DNA of 64,000 nucleotides from Clostridiales bacterium UBA3758 (GTDB lineage: Bacteria > Bacillota > Clostridia > Oscillospirales > Oscillospiraceae), in NCBI GenBank assembly GCA_002371675.1, contig DFGE01000016.1:27600-91599 (forward strand), written 5' to 3'. Each line of letters starts with the position of its first letter. Within the stretch, counting starts at the first letter, position 1. Shown in pieces: positions 1 to 7,535 of the stretch. The notes beneath the pieces are model-generated. The model was not told where the DNA came from. It made no database searches and worked only from the letters and a program-made list of their open reading frames with translations. Made by a program: the position numbers and the translations under genes.

Positions 1-2
1 TG

Positions 3-1544
3 GTGTACTACGTCTTCTTCGGCACGCCGGAGGAGATCGCCGCAGGCTTCGCCCGCCTCCGCGGGCGGGATTTCCTGCCGCCCCGGTGGACGCTGCGCTA
101 CTGCGGCAGCACCATGGCTTACACCGACGCGCCGGACGCCGAGCGGCAGCTGCGCGGTTTCCTTGCGCGCTGCGAAGATTGCGGTATCCGCCCCGGCGGT
201 TTCTATCTCTCGAGCGGCTACACGCAGATCGGCGACAAGCGCTTCGTCTTCCACTGGAACCGGGAGAAGATCCCGAACCCCGAGGGCCTGAGCCGCGCCT
301 TCCGCGAGGCGGGGGTGGAATTCCTGCCGAACGTCAAGCCCTGCTTTCTGACGGAGCACCCGCTCTATGAGAAAATCGCCGCGGAGGGCTGGTTCCTCAA
401 AGACGGAGAGGGGAAGAGCGCGCTTTTTCCGTTCTGGGGCGGTATGGGCAGCTATCTGGATTTCACGAACCCGCAGGCCGCCGCCTTCTGGACGGACTGC
501 GTGCGCAGGCAGCTTGTCGAAAAGGGCTACGACAGCATCTGGAACGACAACAACGAGTATGAGGTCGCGGATGAGGACGTCTGGGCCTTCGGCTTCGGCA
601 CGCCCGTGCGCGCCAAGCGCATCAAGCCGCTCTTTTCCTACCTCATGACCCGCGCGAGCCTTGCCGCGCAGGACGGCAGCAAGCGCAAAAACGCGGTCTC
701 CCGCTGCTTTATCGCGGGCAGCTCCCGTCTGGCCTCCACCTGGACGGGCGACAACCGCACGAGCTTTGCCGATTTCCGCTATAACCACAAAATGGCGATG
801 ACGCTGTCCCTCTCCGGCGTGTACAACTTCGGGCAGGACATCGGCGGCTTCGCGGGCGAGAAGCCCTCGCCGGAGCTCTTCCTGCGCTGGATCCAGTACG
901 GCCTGTTTACGCCGCGCTTTGTGCTCCACTCCTGGAACGACGACGGCAGCTCCAACATGCCCTGGCTCTTCGAGGAGGAGCTGGACACCGTGCGCACGCT
1001 CTTCGACCTGCGCGAGCGGCTGATCCCCTATCTGTATAACCAACTCTGGCGCTGTACGGAGGATTACCGCCCGGTGATTTACCCGCTCTTCCTGCGCTAT
1101 GAAGACGAAGATGTGGAGAGCGACTGCTTTTTCTTCGGAGATGACATCCTTGTGCATCCGGCCTTCGATGCGGGCGTCACGGAGCTGACGACCGAGCTGC
1201 CCGAGGAGAACGGCCCCTGGTACCTGCGGGGAAGAGAGGCGGTGCGCGGAACGGTGACGCTCCGCTGCACGGTGCATGACGAACCGCTCTGGTTCGTGCG
1301 CCCGGGCTCCATCCTGCGCCTCGGGGAGAAGACCCTCGTCTTTCCGCTCGACGAGGGAGAGTTCGCGGAGCGCTATCTCGAGGACGACGGCCTTTCGCCC
1401 TACGACCGGGAGTGCGCCGAGGTTACGACTTACCGCATTGTCTGCACGCGCGAGCGCGTGCGCGTTACAGTGAGCGGCGCATCTTCCAAGCCCCCAACAG
1501 TGGTGGACGCTCTTGGCCGCCCTTCGCAGATCATATCGGAATAA
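3..1544 (+). CDS. Glycoside hydrolase family 31 protein, 5' truncated
   Basis: C-terminal 513 residues of a GH31-type alpha-glycosidase (alpha-glucosidase or alpha-xylosidase class); the N-terminal part lies outside the window, so the apparent GTG at base 3 is probably internal. The GH31 nucleophile strand reads IWNDNNEYE near residue 178 (the usual form is WxDMNE), and the acid/base region WTGDN is near residue 247. Aromatic motifs such as FGQDIGGF and LRWIQYG further support the TIM barrel, followed by a beta-sandwich tail. No signal peptide can be judged. Full-length family members are usually 650-800 residues. Substrate cannot be assigned from sequence. A strong hairpin terminator follows immediately. 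Confidence 0.88.
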   Translation: MYYVFFGTPEEIAAGFARLRGRDFLPPRWTLRYCGSTMAYTDAPDAERQLRGFLARCEDCGIRPGGFYLSSGYTQIGDKRFVFHWNREKIPNPEGLSRAFREAGVEFLPNVKPCFLTEHPLYEKIAAEGWFLKDGEGKSALFPFWGGMGSYLDFTNPQAAAFWTDCVRRQLVEKGYDSIWNDNNEYEVADEDVWAFGFGTPVRAKRIKPLFSYLMTRASLAAQDGSKRKNAVSRCFIAGSSRLASTWTGDNRTSFADFRYNHKMAMTLSLSGVYNFGQDIGGFAGEKPSPELFLRWIQYGLFTPRFVLHSWNDDGSSNMPWLFEEELDTVRTLFDLRERLIPYLYNQLWRCTEDYRPVIYPLFLRYEDEDVESDCFFFGDDILVHPAFDAGVTELTTELPEENGPWYLRGREAVRGTVTLRCTVHDEPLWFVRPGSILRLGEKTLVFPLDEGEFAERYLEDDGLSPYDRECAEVTTYRIVCTRERVRVTVSGASSKPPTVVDALGRPSQIISE

Positions 1545-1550
1545 AAATGA

Positions 1551-1595
1551 AAAAATCGCCCTCAGGAATTCAGAGAGTTCCTGAGAGCGATTTTT
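1551..1595. terminator. Bidirectional rho-independent terminator
   Basis: Inverted repeat AAAAATCGC-C-CTCAGGAA / TTCCTGAG-A-GCGATTTTT with an A-run on one side and a T-run on the other. It lies between the convergent GH31 gene and the minus-strand gene ending at 1689 and can serve both. Confidence 0.85.
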
Positions 1596-1688
1596 GTCAG
1601 TATACTTCGAGTACCGCCTGCCGGCGCGCTTCCCAAAGCGCGGCTGCGGTAAAGCACGCGCCGTCGCGCAATTTGGACAGCCTGCTTC

Positions 1689-2213
1689 TCAGAAAACCAG
1701 CTGCGGGAGACTTGCCAGGACTTCCTTGAGCGGTTCGACGCCCTTGCGCAGCAGGAGCAGCCTGGGCTCCACATAGCGGCGCAGCGGGTGTCCGTCCGCG
1801 AGTTCCAGGGCCGGGCGGATCAGCGCGACCTGCCTGTCCTCGCAGGTGACGATATACCTCTGCTCCTTCCTCAGTACACTGACCTGCAGCTCCGGCATGC
1901 CGGCAAATTTAAGCGCGTAGCCGCTGCGAGTGAGGGCGAGACTGAAAACGGCGATGTTGTCCGCCAAGCCCAGCCGCTTGACGCCTATGTAGCGGGTGGC
2001 GTCGGGATCGTAGCTGCTTTTGACTGCGCCGAACTGAGGCGAGAAGACGGTGACGGGGTGCGTGCCGAAGGCGGAACGCGTGCAGTAGTATCTGCCCTCG
2101 CCGACGAGGTCTGTGCCGATCATCGCGTATGCGCCGCCGCCGGTCACTTCGTCGCGATAGAGGTAAAAGCCCTCGATGCCGGGAGCGCCCAATGTGAGGT
2201 TCCGGTCTTCCAT
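1689..2213 (-). CDS. Hypothetical protein (174 aa)
   Basis: Acidic-to-neutral soluble protein of 174 residues with no signal peptide or membrane segment. The start ATG at 2213 has a good Shine-Dalgarno (AAGGAGGG, 7 nt upstream). The sequence alternates short beta-rich stretches (VTVFSPQFG, IAVFSLALT, YIVTCEDRQVALI), suggesting a beta-sandwich or barrel fold, but I do not recognise a family. It stands alone: convergent with the GH31 gene and divergent from the phosphoesterase downstream of the repeat element. It could be a ligand-binding or accessory protein; no function is claimed. Confidence 0.7.
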   Translation of the reverse strand: MEDRNLTLGAPGIEGFYLYRDEVTGGGAYAMIGTDLVGEGRYYCTRSAFGTHPVTVFSPQFGAVKSSYDPDATRYIGVKRLGLADNIAVFSLALTRSGYALKFAGMPELQVSVLRKEQRYIVTCEDRQVALIRPALELADGHPLRRYVEPRLLLLRKGVEPLKEVLASLPQLVF

Positions 2214-2363
2214 GTCGTTTCCCTCCTTGCGTGAAACATGCTCTAAAAACCATTATACACGGTTTTTTGCACTTCCGGCTGCGTGTCTCCTCAAATTTAC
2301 AAATTGTTCTTGTTTTCGCCGGCCCATCGCATCTCCGACCGGTCCCGTCCCTGCCCTTGAGCC

Positions 2364-2392
2364 TTGCGAAAACGTCCGGAAACCGGTATACT
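2364..2392 (+). promoter_or_regulatory. Sigma-A type promoter for the phosphoesterase gene
   Basis: TTGCGA, 17-nt spacer, TATACT. The predicted transcript would start near 2399 and run through the whole multi-hairpin element (2422-2622) before the coding sequence at 2662. Confidence 0.6.
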
Positions 2393-2421
2393 ATTCGCAG
2401 CTCCCCGAAGCTTGCAATAAT

Positions 2422-2622
2422 TGATTATATGATGGCGAAAAGCGAAAAAGCTTTTCGCCGCGCAGCTTTGCTGCGCAGCAAAACAGCATGGCTGTTTTGC
2501 CATATACGCATTGCAATGAGCATCGGGCGAATGATTTTGAGAATCATTCGCTGCCAAACCTGCCGTTTGGCAGCGAAATCAATCGAATTCTCGATTGATT
2601 TCGCCATCCGATGATCATTATA
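2422..2622 (-). repeat. Multi-hairpin repeat element, copy A (inverted orientation)
   Basis: About 200 bp made of consecutive hairpins bounded by imperfect terminal inverted repeats beginning TATAATGA. Read on the minus strand the order is: GAAATCAATCGA hairpin, CTGCCAAAC hairpin, GAATGATT hairpin, a CATTGCAATG spacer, GCAAAACAGC hairpin, GCGCAGC hairpin and GGCGAAAAGC hairpin. The same order is found in the copies at 35453, 48867 and 63680. Here the hairpin-5 arms are GCGCAGC/GCTGCGC where copy D has GCGCGGC/GCCGCGC, a paired change. It lies in the leader of the phosphoesterase gene. Confidence 0.9.
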
Positions 2623-2661
2623 TGCCGGGGAAGCGAGGCGGTACAGAGGGGGGCGGGACGC

Positions 2662-3372
2662 ATGCTGTTTCACAAAAAAGATCCGGAGGCGGACTTCCTG
2701 CGCCGCGCGGCGCGGTTTCCGGCGAATGAGACGGAGGCCTATGCCGCGTATCTGGACGAACTGGCGCGCACCGCGGAAGCGGCGCGGCAGGACCCGCTCG
2801 GCCTTCGCGTTCTCGCCATTGCCGACACGCACAAGGACCTCGCCTTCCGCGACACGCTTTCGCCCTTCCTCGAGGGCATAGGAGCCTACGACATATGCCT
2901 CCTCCTCGGGGACATTACGCAATATGACCTGGACGTGATCCTGCGCTGCGTCCCGCGTGAGAAGATCGCCGCGGTGCTTGGCAATCATGACGAGCCGGAT
3001 CTCCTCTGGGCAAATCGCCTCACCGATCTGCACGGAAAGGTAAGGGAGATCGCCGGCGTGCGCATTGCCGGGATCGAGGGCTCCTTCCGCTACAAGGAGG
3101 GGGCATATCCGATGATGACACAGTATGAGAGCCTGGAACTGGCAAGGAAGATGCCACAGGAAGCGGATCTGCTGGTCACGCACGACGCCGCCTTCAACCC
3201 CTCACGAGGGATCCACCTGGCGCACCGCGGACTGGCCGGTATTTCGTATTACCTCCTTCGGAGCCGCGTTGGCGTTCATATCCACGGGCATCTCCACAGC
3301 GAATATCGCAGGCAGTACCCGAACGGGGCGCAGGAGATCAGCGTTTACCCCTTTGCGTATCTTGAAATCTGA
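2662..3372 (+). CDS. Metallophosphoesterase, YfcE/MJ0936-like
   Basis: 236-residue calcineurin-like phosphoesterase. Metal-binding motifs appear in the expected order: IADTH near residue 53, LLGDIT, LGNHDEP, a later THDAAF, and IHGHLH near the C terminus. This arrangement is typical of small cytoplasmic phosphodiesterases. I chose ATG 2662 because upstream in-frame codons fall in the repeat element; a purine-rich GAGGGGGGCGG precedes this ATG. The gene is alone on its transcript and ends against the convergent zinc-ribbon gene. Substrate unknown. Confidence 0.85.
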   Translation: MLFHKKDPEADFLRRAARFPANETEAYAAYLDELARTAEAARQDPLGLRVLAIADTHKDLAFRDTLSPFLEGIGAYDICLLLGDITQYDLDVILRCVPREKIAAVLGNHDEPDLLWANRLTDLHGKVREIAGVRIAGIEGSFRYKEGAYPMMTQYESLELARKMPQEADLLVTHDAAFNPSRGIHLAHRGLAGISYYLLRSRVGVHIHGHLHSEYRRQYPNGAQEISVYPFAYLEI

Positions 3373-3401
3373 AAGCGCTGTGCGCATGGCACAGAGAAAA
3401 A

Positions 3402-3437
3402 CACATCCCCGGCCGGATTTGCCCGGCCGGGGATGTG
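3402..3437 (-). terminator. Rho-independent terminator of the zinc-ribbon gene
   Basis: 15-bp stem CACATCCCCGGCCGG with its complement, followed on the minus strand by a T-run. It separates two convergent genes and may also stop plus-strand transcription. Confidence 0.8.
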
Positions 3438-3466
3438 CTGATGTCCAGATCTCGGAGACCGGCGAA

Positions 3467-4666
3467 TCAGTAGGGACTAACAGCGAAGCTGATGGTGCAG
3501 CTCTCACCCTGTATGCGGTAGCTGTAGCTGTCGAGCGTCAGGCTGCCGTTGCGGTAATAGAGTGTAAAGGGCGCCACGTCGCGCTGGTCGAGCTGGGCGT
3601 TGAAGATCCAGGCGTCGTCCTCGCCGATGATGGGCACAAAGTGATCCCCCTGCACATCGACATACATCGAGAGGATCGCGTAGCCGCTCGCGCCGTATTC
3701 GTCCTCATAGAGCTCGAAGAAGACGTTGCCCTCGGAATCCGAGCCGAGGAAGCCCCAGACCTCCATCGGCCCGTCGGAGAGCGTGTCGCTGCCGCTGTGA
3801 TTGCTGATGATCAGCGTGCCGTGCCAGTCGGACTCCAGCGGGAGCTGATCCGAGGCGGCGGGAACCTGCGTGGCGGCGGGAGCTGCCGGAGCCGCGGGGG
3901 CGGTGCCGTCCGCGGAGAAGACGAAGGTGACGTCCTCGTCCGTGACGGTCACGACGCCGTCCTCAAAGAGGAAATCCGAAACGTCGCCCAGGCCGAAGAA
4001 AAGCTTGCTCTCGCTGTAAGTGAACTTCATCGGCTCCTCGTCGGGCATGTTGAAATAGCCGGTGCCGTCGGAATAGAAATCGAGAGACACGTCGCCGTAG
4101 CCGCCGGTAATCAGCATGTCATGGTCAAAAAAGCTGTCGCCGTTTTTCAGGGAAACAACCTGATAGTGCCCTGCAATGCTCTGCCGGAACGCAGCGGAGG
4201 CCTGCGGCTGTTCGTCGGGCGCTTCCGAGGAGACAGGGAGGATCGGCTGCGTAAAGATGGGCTCCTCCTTCTGCTTATCCTTCCCGTTCATCAAGAGCAC
4301 GACGACTACGGCGATGAGCGCGATCAGAACCGCGACGATGATGATCGCGGCCACCGCCCCGCCGGAGAGCCCCTTTTTCTTCTTCGGAGGCTGCGTGTAC
4401 CCGGCATCGGAAAACGTGCCGGACGAACCCGCACCGTAGGCAGGGTTATAGGAGGACGAAAAGGAAGGCTCAGGCTGCGGATCGCGGCTGCCGGAATCAT
4501 AAGTCTGTTCTTCTGCGGGAGGGGCGGAATACGGCCTGTTGTCGGAGACCGCAGGCTGGCTCCCCGGAGCGGGAACCGGCGTGTAGTTGGGGTTGCTCTG
4601 GCCGCAATTGGTGCAGAATTTATGGCCAGCATCCAACGGAGAGCCGCAATTTGTACAGAAAGCCAT
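3467..4666 (-). CDS. Zinc-ribbon, single-pass membrane protein
   Basis: 399 residues. The N terminus carries a zinc ribbon (CTNCGSPLD then CTNCGQ), followed by a Pro/Ser/Tyr-rich low-complexity linker to about residue 92, a KKKK stop, one hydrophobic segment (about residues 103-126) and a long extracytoplasmic region. The latter has two similar beta-rich parts (around 165-250 and 280-395) joined by an Ala/Pro linker. The architecture matches the common Firmicutes zinc-ribbon, TM, DUF-type membrane proteins of unknown role. ATG 4666 has AAGGAGGA upstream. The ribbon would be cytoplasmic and the sensor-like part outside. Confidence 0.75.
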   Translation of the reverse strand: MAFCTNCGSPLDAGHKFCTNCGQSNPNYTPVPAPGSQPAVSDNRPYSAPPAEEQTYDSGSRDPQPEPSFSSSYNPAYGAGSSGTFSDAGYTQPPKKKKGLSGGAVAAIIIVAVLIALIAVVVVLLMNGKDKQKEEPIFTQPILPVSSEAPDEQPQASAAFRQSIAGHYQVVSLKNGDSFFDHDMLITGGYGDVSLDFYSDGTGYFNMPDEEPMKFTYSESKLFFGLGDVSDFLFEDGVVTVTDEDVTFVFSADGTAPAAPAAPAATQVPAASDQLPLESDWHGTLIISNHSGSDTLSDGPMEVWGFLGSDSEGNVFFELYEDEYGASGYAILSMYVDVQGDHFVPIIGEDDAWIFNAQLDQRDVAPFTLYYRNGSLTLDSYSYRIQGESCTISFAVSPY

Positions 4667-4700
4667 GGAGACTCCTCCTTTTCCTTTGCTTTACCCTGAT

Positions 4701-4729
4701 ATTTTACCGAATTCCCGCGAAAAAAGCAA
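4701..4729 (-). promoter_or_regulatory. Promoter of the zinc-ribbon gene
   Basis: On the minus strand: TTGCTT, 17-nt spacer, TAAAAT, about 35 nt upstream of the ATG. Confidence 0.5.
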
Positions 4730-4757
4730 CCACCAATATACACAGCAGAAAATAATC

Positions 4758-4787
4758 TTTACACTAAGCGTCGTTTTGTGCTACAAT
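4758..4787 (+). promoter_or_regulatory. Promoter of the TetR-family gene
   Basis: TTTACA, 18-nt spacer, TACAAT. A leader of about 110 nt precedes the coding sequence at 4902. Confidence 0.5.
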
Positions 4788-4901
4788 ACTGGCGTCGGCA
4801 TTCATGAACCGGTTTTGGCGAGAATTCCAGCAGCCGCACGACTGCAGAGAATAAGGCAGATCGGCATGGGGGCAAACGCAGTTTGTGTATCGGAGGTACC
4901 T

Positions 4902-5468
4902 ATGTCCAGCTCGATGAAGGAAGCGCTGGCGGCCGCGCTCAAGCAGACGATGGCTGTAAAACCGATCGGGAAAATCACTGTAAAGGATCTCGTGGAGATT
5001 TGCGGGGTCAACCGTCAGACCTTCTATTATCATTTTGACGATGTGTACGACCTGCTGGAGTGGGTCTTCGAGGAGGACGCCAACCGCGTGCTGCCTCATA
5101 AGGTGGTCTATGAGCACTGGCGGGACGATATGATGATCTACATGGATTATCTCCAGCAGAATTCCGCCTTCACCCTGAACGTCTACAATTCCAACAGTCG
5201 GCTCTACATGCTGCGCTACCTCGAGAAGAAGATGGAGGACTGCATCCGCAGCTTCGCAGAGATCGCCTCGGAGGGCATGAACATCGACCGGCAGGATTTT
5301 GAGTTCGTGGTGCAGTTTTACGCCAAGCTTGCCATCGGTTTCGTTTCGCAGTGGATGGATATGGGCATGCAGCTGCCCAAGGAGATCACCACCGGCCGCA
5401 TCCTGCAGGCGATGGACAACAGCGTGGAGAATCTCCTTGCCCGCTTCGCTGTCAAAATCCCGGAATAA
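4902..5468 (+). CDS. TetR/AcrR-family regulator (DhaS-like)
   Basis: 188-residue DNA-binding regulator. The N-terminal helix-turn-helix spans about residues 5-50, with KITVKDLVEICGVNRQTFYYHF as the recognition region (shown here as two short motifs: ITVKDLVEICG and NRQTFYYHF). The C-terminal part is all-helical and resembles the TetR_C domain of DhaS/DhaQ-type regulators. ATG 4902 is chosen over upstream in-frame codons because GGAGG lies 5 nt before it. No obvious target gene adjoins; the sirtuin gene downstream has its own promoter. A GC-rich terminator follows at 5641. Confidence 0.82.
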   Translation: MSSSMKEALAAALKQTMAVKPIGKITVKDLVEICGVNRQTFYYHFDDVYDLLEWVFEEDANRVLPHKVVYEHWRDDMMIYMDYLQQNSAFTLNVYNSNSRLYMLRYLEKKMEDCIRSFAEIASEGMNIDRQDFEFVVQFYAKLAIGFVSQWMDMGMQLPKEITTGRILQAMDNSVENLLARFAVKIPE

Positions 5469-5640
5469 TAATGTGCCAATTTAATCTTGCATCAAGCCGA
5501 CAGCCTGTGCAGGCACATCAATACTATTTATCGCCGTTTTGCTCGCCGCTTACGCGGCAACCGCGAAATTTGGCTGATATTGCCCACCAAGTAATTCTTA
5601 AATGAATTGGTGGAGCAATCATTCCTGCATCGCGTGCTTC
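5469..5640 (+). other. Non-coding spacer with two hairpins
   Basis: No gene is supported here. The stretch holds a short GCCGC/GCGGC hairpin near 5549 and a CCACCAA/TTGGTGG hairpin around 5583-5612, both in the 3' region of the TetR transcript before its terminator. Confidence 0.4.
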
Positions 5641-5676
5641 GCCCGGAGGCCCCAGCCTCCGGGCTTTATCTTTTTT
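5641..5676 (+). terminator. Rho-independent terminator after the TetR gene
   Basis: GCCCGGAGGC / GCCTCCGGGC stem with a short loop, followed by TTTATCTTTTTT. Confidence 0.85.
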
Positions 5677-5710
5677 CAGCGCGTCTTTATGATTATTAAC
5701 ATTCGCTTCC

Positions 5711-5739
5711 TTGCACTTTGCTCCGGCATCGTGTATAAT
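5711..5739 (+). promoter_or_regulatory. Promoter of the sirtuin - tmk pair
   Basis: TTGCAC, 17-nt spacer, TATAAT, with a predicted start near 5746 and a leader of about 50 nt. Confidence 0.7.
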
Positions 5740-5796
5740 CAGACAGGATAGAATGCTTTTTCTGCGCCGTTGCGCGGAGGGAAAGGAGCGCTGCAG

Positions 5797-6513
5797 ATGA
5801 ACGAGCAGATCGCAAAGCTCAAAGATTGGGTCTCCGGGAGCGACAATATCGTGTTCTTCGGCGGAGCGGGCGTGAGCACGGAGAGCGGCATCCCCGATTT
5901 CCGCAGCGTGGACGGGCTGTATAACCAGAAATGGAAGTACCCGCCGGAAACCATTCTCAGCCACAGCTTCTTTGAACGAAACCCCGAGGAGTACTACCGT
6001 TTCCACCGGGAAAAGCTCGTCATCGAGGGGGTCAAGCCCAACCGCGCCCATCTGCGTCTGGCGGAGCTGGAGCGGGAGGGGAAGCTGCGCGCCGTCGTCA
6101 CACAGAATATTGACGGGCTGCACCAGGCGGCCGGGAGCAAAAATGTCCTCGAACTGCACGGCAGCATTCTGCGCGCGTTCTGCTCGCGCTGCCGCAAGCC
6201 CTATCCCGCGGACGCTATGAACCACGGTACGGGCGTGCCGCGCTGCAGCTGCGGCGGCGTCATCCGGCCGGACATCGTGCTCTATGAGGAGCCACTGGAT
6301 GAAGACGTCATGATGCGCGCCATCCGCGCCATCCGCGCGGCGGATGTGCTCATCGTCGGCGGCACCTCGCTCAGCGTCTATCCCGCCGCGGGACTCATCA
6401 ACTACTACCGCGGCAGCAAGCTCGCGCTTGTCAACCGCGGCGTGACGCCCTATGACGACTATGCCGACCTCGTGATCCACGAGAAGATCGGCGAGGTCTT
6501 TTCACAGATCTGA
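5797..6513 (+). CDS. NAD-dependent protein deacylase (sirtuin)
   Basis: 238-residue Sir2-family enzyme that removes acyl groups from protein lysines using NAD. Diagnostic motifs: FGGAGVSTESGIPDFRS (NAD-binding), TQNIDGLH and the catalytic histidine in LELHG. The zinc module has CSRC near residue 128 and CSCGG near residue 150. The C-terminal GTSLSVYPA motif is also present. The length is typical of bacterial CobB-type sirtuins. ATG 5797 follows AAAGGAG. Thymidylate kinase follows 9 nt later, so the two are probably co-transcribed. Confidence 0.93.
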   Translation: MNEQIAKLKDWVSGSDNIVFFGGAGVSTESGIPDFRSVDGLYNQKWKYPPETILSHSFFERNPEEYYRFHREKLVIEGVKPNRAHLRLAELEREGKLRAVVTQNIDGLHQAAGSKNVLELHGSILRAFCSRCRKPYPADAMNHGTGVPRCSCGGVIRPDIVLYEEPLDEDVMMRAIRAIRAADVLIVGGTSLSVYPAAGLINYYRGSKLALVNRGVTPYDDYADLVIHEKIGEVFSQI

Positions 6514-6522
6514 GGAGATAGT

Positions 6523-7203
6523 ATGGCCAAAGGAAAGCTGATCGTGCTCGAGGGGATCGACGGCAGCGGCAAGTCCGCGCAGTACCGCCGTCTCTGCGCA
6601 CGCATGGAACAGGATAAAATTGCCTATAATCATATTGTTTTTCCCCGTTATGACAAGGAAAGCAGCGCGCTGATCCGCCTGTATCTCGCGGGCGAGTTCG
6701 GCACGAGGCCGGAGGATGTGAACGCCTATGTGGCCTCAACCTTCTTCGCAGTGGATCGCTTCGCCTCCTTCCGGGACGATTGGGGTCCGATCTACAATAA
6801 CGGCGGCCTCATCCTCTCCGACCGCTATACCACCTCCAACGCCGTGCACCAGGGCTCCAAGCTTCCGGACGGCGAGCTGCCGGAATTCTTCCGCTGGCTG
6901 GCAGATCTCGAATACGTGCGCATGGGGCTGCCCCGGCCGGATCTGGTGATCTACCTCGACGTGGATCTGGAGACCTCGCAGGCGCGCATGCGCCGGCGCG
7001 AGGCGAAGAACAACACCTCCGCAGACATTCACGAGAAGGATCTTGCCTATCTGGCCCGCTGTCTGCATGTGGCGCGCCGCGCGGCCGAGCATTACGGCTG
7101 GATCACCGTGCCCTATCTCAAGGATGGCGCCGAGCGGGATATCGACGAGAAAAATGCCGAGATTTACGGCATTATCCGCGATTACCTGGAAAAGAACCCG
7201 TAA
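6523..7203 (+). CDS. tmk: Thymidylate kinase
   Basis: 226-residue dTMP kinase that phosphorylates dTMP to dTDP. The P-loop GIDGSGKS occupies residues 11-18 and the DR(Y/F) motif appears as LSDRYTTSNAVHQG near residue 100. A LID region with RRREAKNN follows near residue 160. ATG is preceded by GAGGAGATAGT immediately after the sirtuin stop. It is slightly longer than the 205-215 residues of many bacterial enzymes and lacks the most canonical TMPK wording, so a divergent dTMP kinase paralogue cannot be excluded. Confidence 0.85.
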   Translation: MAKGKLIVLEGIDGSGKSAQYRRLCARMEQDKIAYNHIVFPRYDKESSALIRLYLAGEFGTRPEDVNAYVASTFFAVDRFASFRDDWGPIYNNGGLILSDRYTTSNAVHQGSKLPDGELPEFFRWLADLEYVRMGLPRPDLVIYLDVDLETSQARMRRREAKNNTSADIHEKDLAYLARCLHVARRAAEHYGWITVPYLKDGAERDIDEKNAEIYGIIRDYLEKNP

Positions 7204-7226
7204 AAAAACGGCTCCCGAAGGAGCCG
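7202..7226 (-). terminator. Rho-independent terminator of the Cys-rich peptide gene
   Basis: CGGCTCC-TTCG-GGAGCCG on the minus strand followed by seven T. The T-run lies only on the minus-strand side, which argues for a minus-strand gene just upstream (7254-7400). Confidence 0.85.
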
Positions 7227-7253
7227 CAGATACTGGATGCGCCGATCTTTCTC

Positions 7254-7400
7254 TCAGTTGCAGCCGCAGCCGCAGCCACCGCCGCAGCCGCAGTTGTTGT
7301 CGTTGCAGCCGCAGCCACCCCAGCCGCCGCAGCCGAAGAGAATGATGATCAGAATGACGATCCAGAGACCGTTGTTGCCGTTACAACTGTTGCAGAACAT
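7254..7400 (-). CDS. Cys/Gly-rich single-pass membrane micropeptide (48 aa)
   Basis: A 48-residue ORF below the usual length cut-offs. It begins MFCNSCNGNNG, has one hydrophobic segment LWIVILIIILF (residues 12-22), then a tail of about 26 residues of Gly and Cys with some Asn/Asp/Trp, containing CGCGGGCGCGCN at the end. The protein holds ten cysteines in total. The start has a Shine-Dalgarno GGAGAAAGGG 5 nt upstream, and a dedicated minus-strand terminator follows 27 nt after the stop. Small glycine-rich single-pass proteins (YjcZ-type) are common in spore-formers, but the Cys content here is far higher. Metal binding or a spore/envelope role are possibilities only. Confidence 0.75.
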   Translation of the reverse strand: MFCNSCNGNNGLWIVILIIILFGCGGWGGCGCNDNNCGCGGGCGCGCN

Positions 7401-7535
7401 GGCGTTCCCTTTCTCCGCATGATTACTTGCCGCGCGCCCCGCGGGAAGGGCGGTGAGCGGACGGCGCCTGCCGCCCAGGCCATCCTATGCCGGGGGCAGG
7501 GGAGCGGTGACAGCATGGATACAAGGAGTTCAGAC

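Noticed and set aside
2422..2622. CRISPR-like interpretation of the hairpin repeats
   Set aside because: Hairpins differ in sequence within one element, have no constant spacer length, and no cas genes are present.
3125..4699. A 524-codon plus-strand frame over the zinc-ribbon gene
   Set aside because: It overlaps the phosphoesterase end and is antisense to a gene with ribosome site, zinc ribbon and TM segment.
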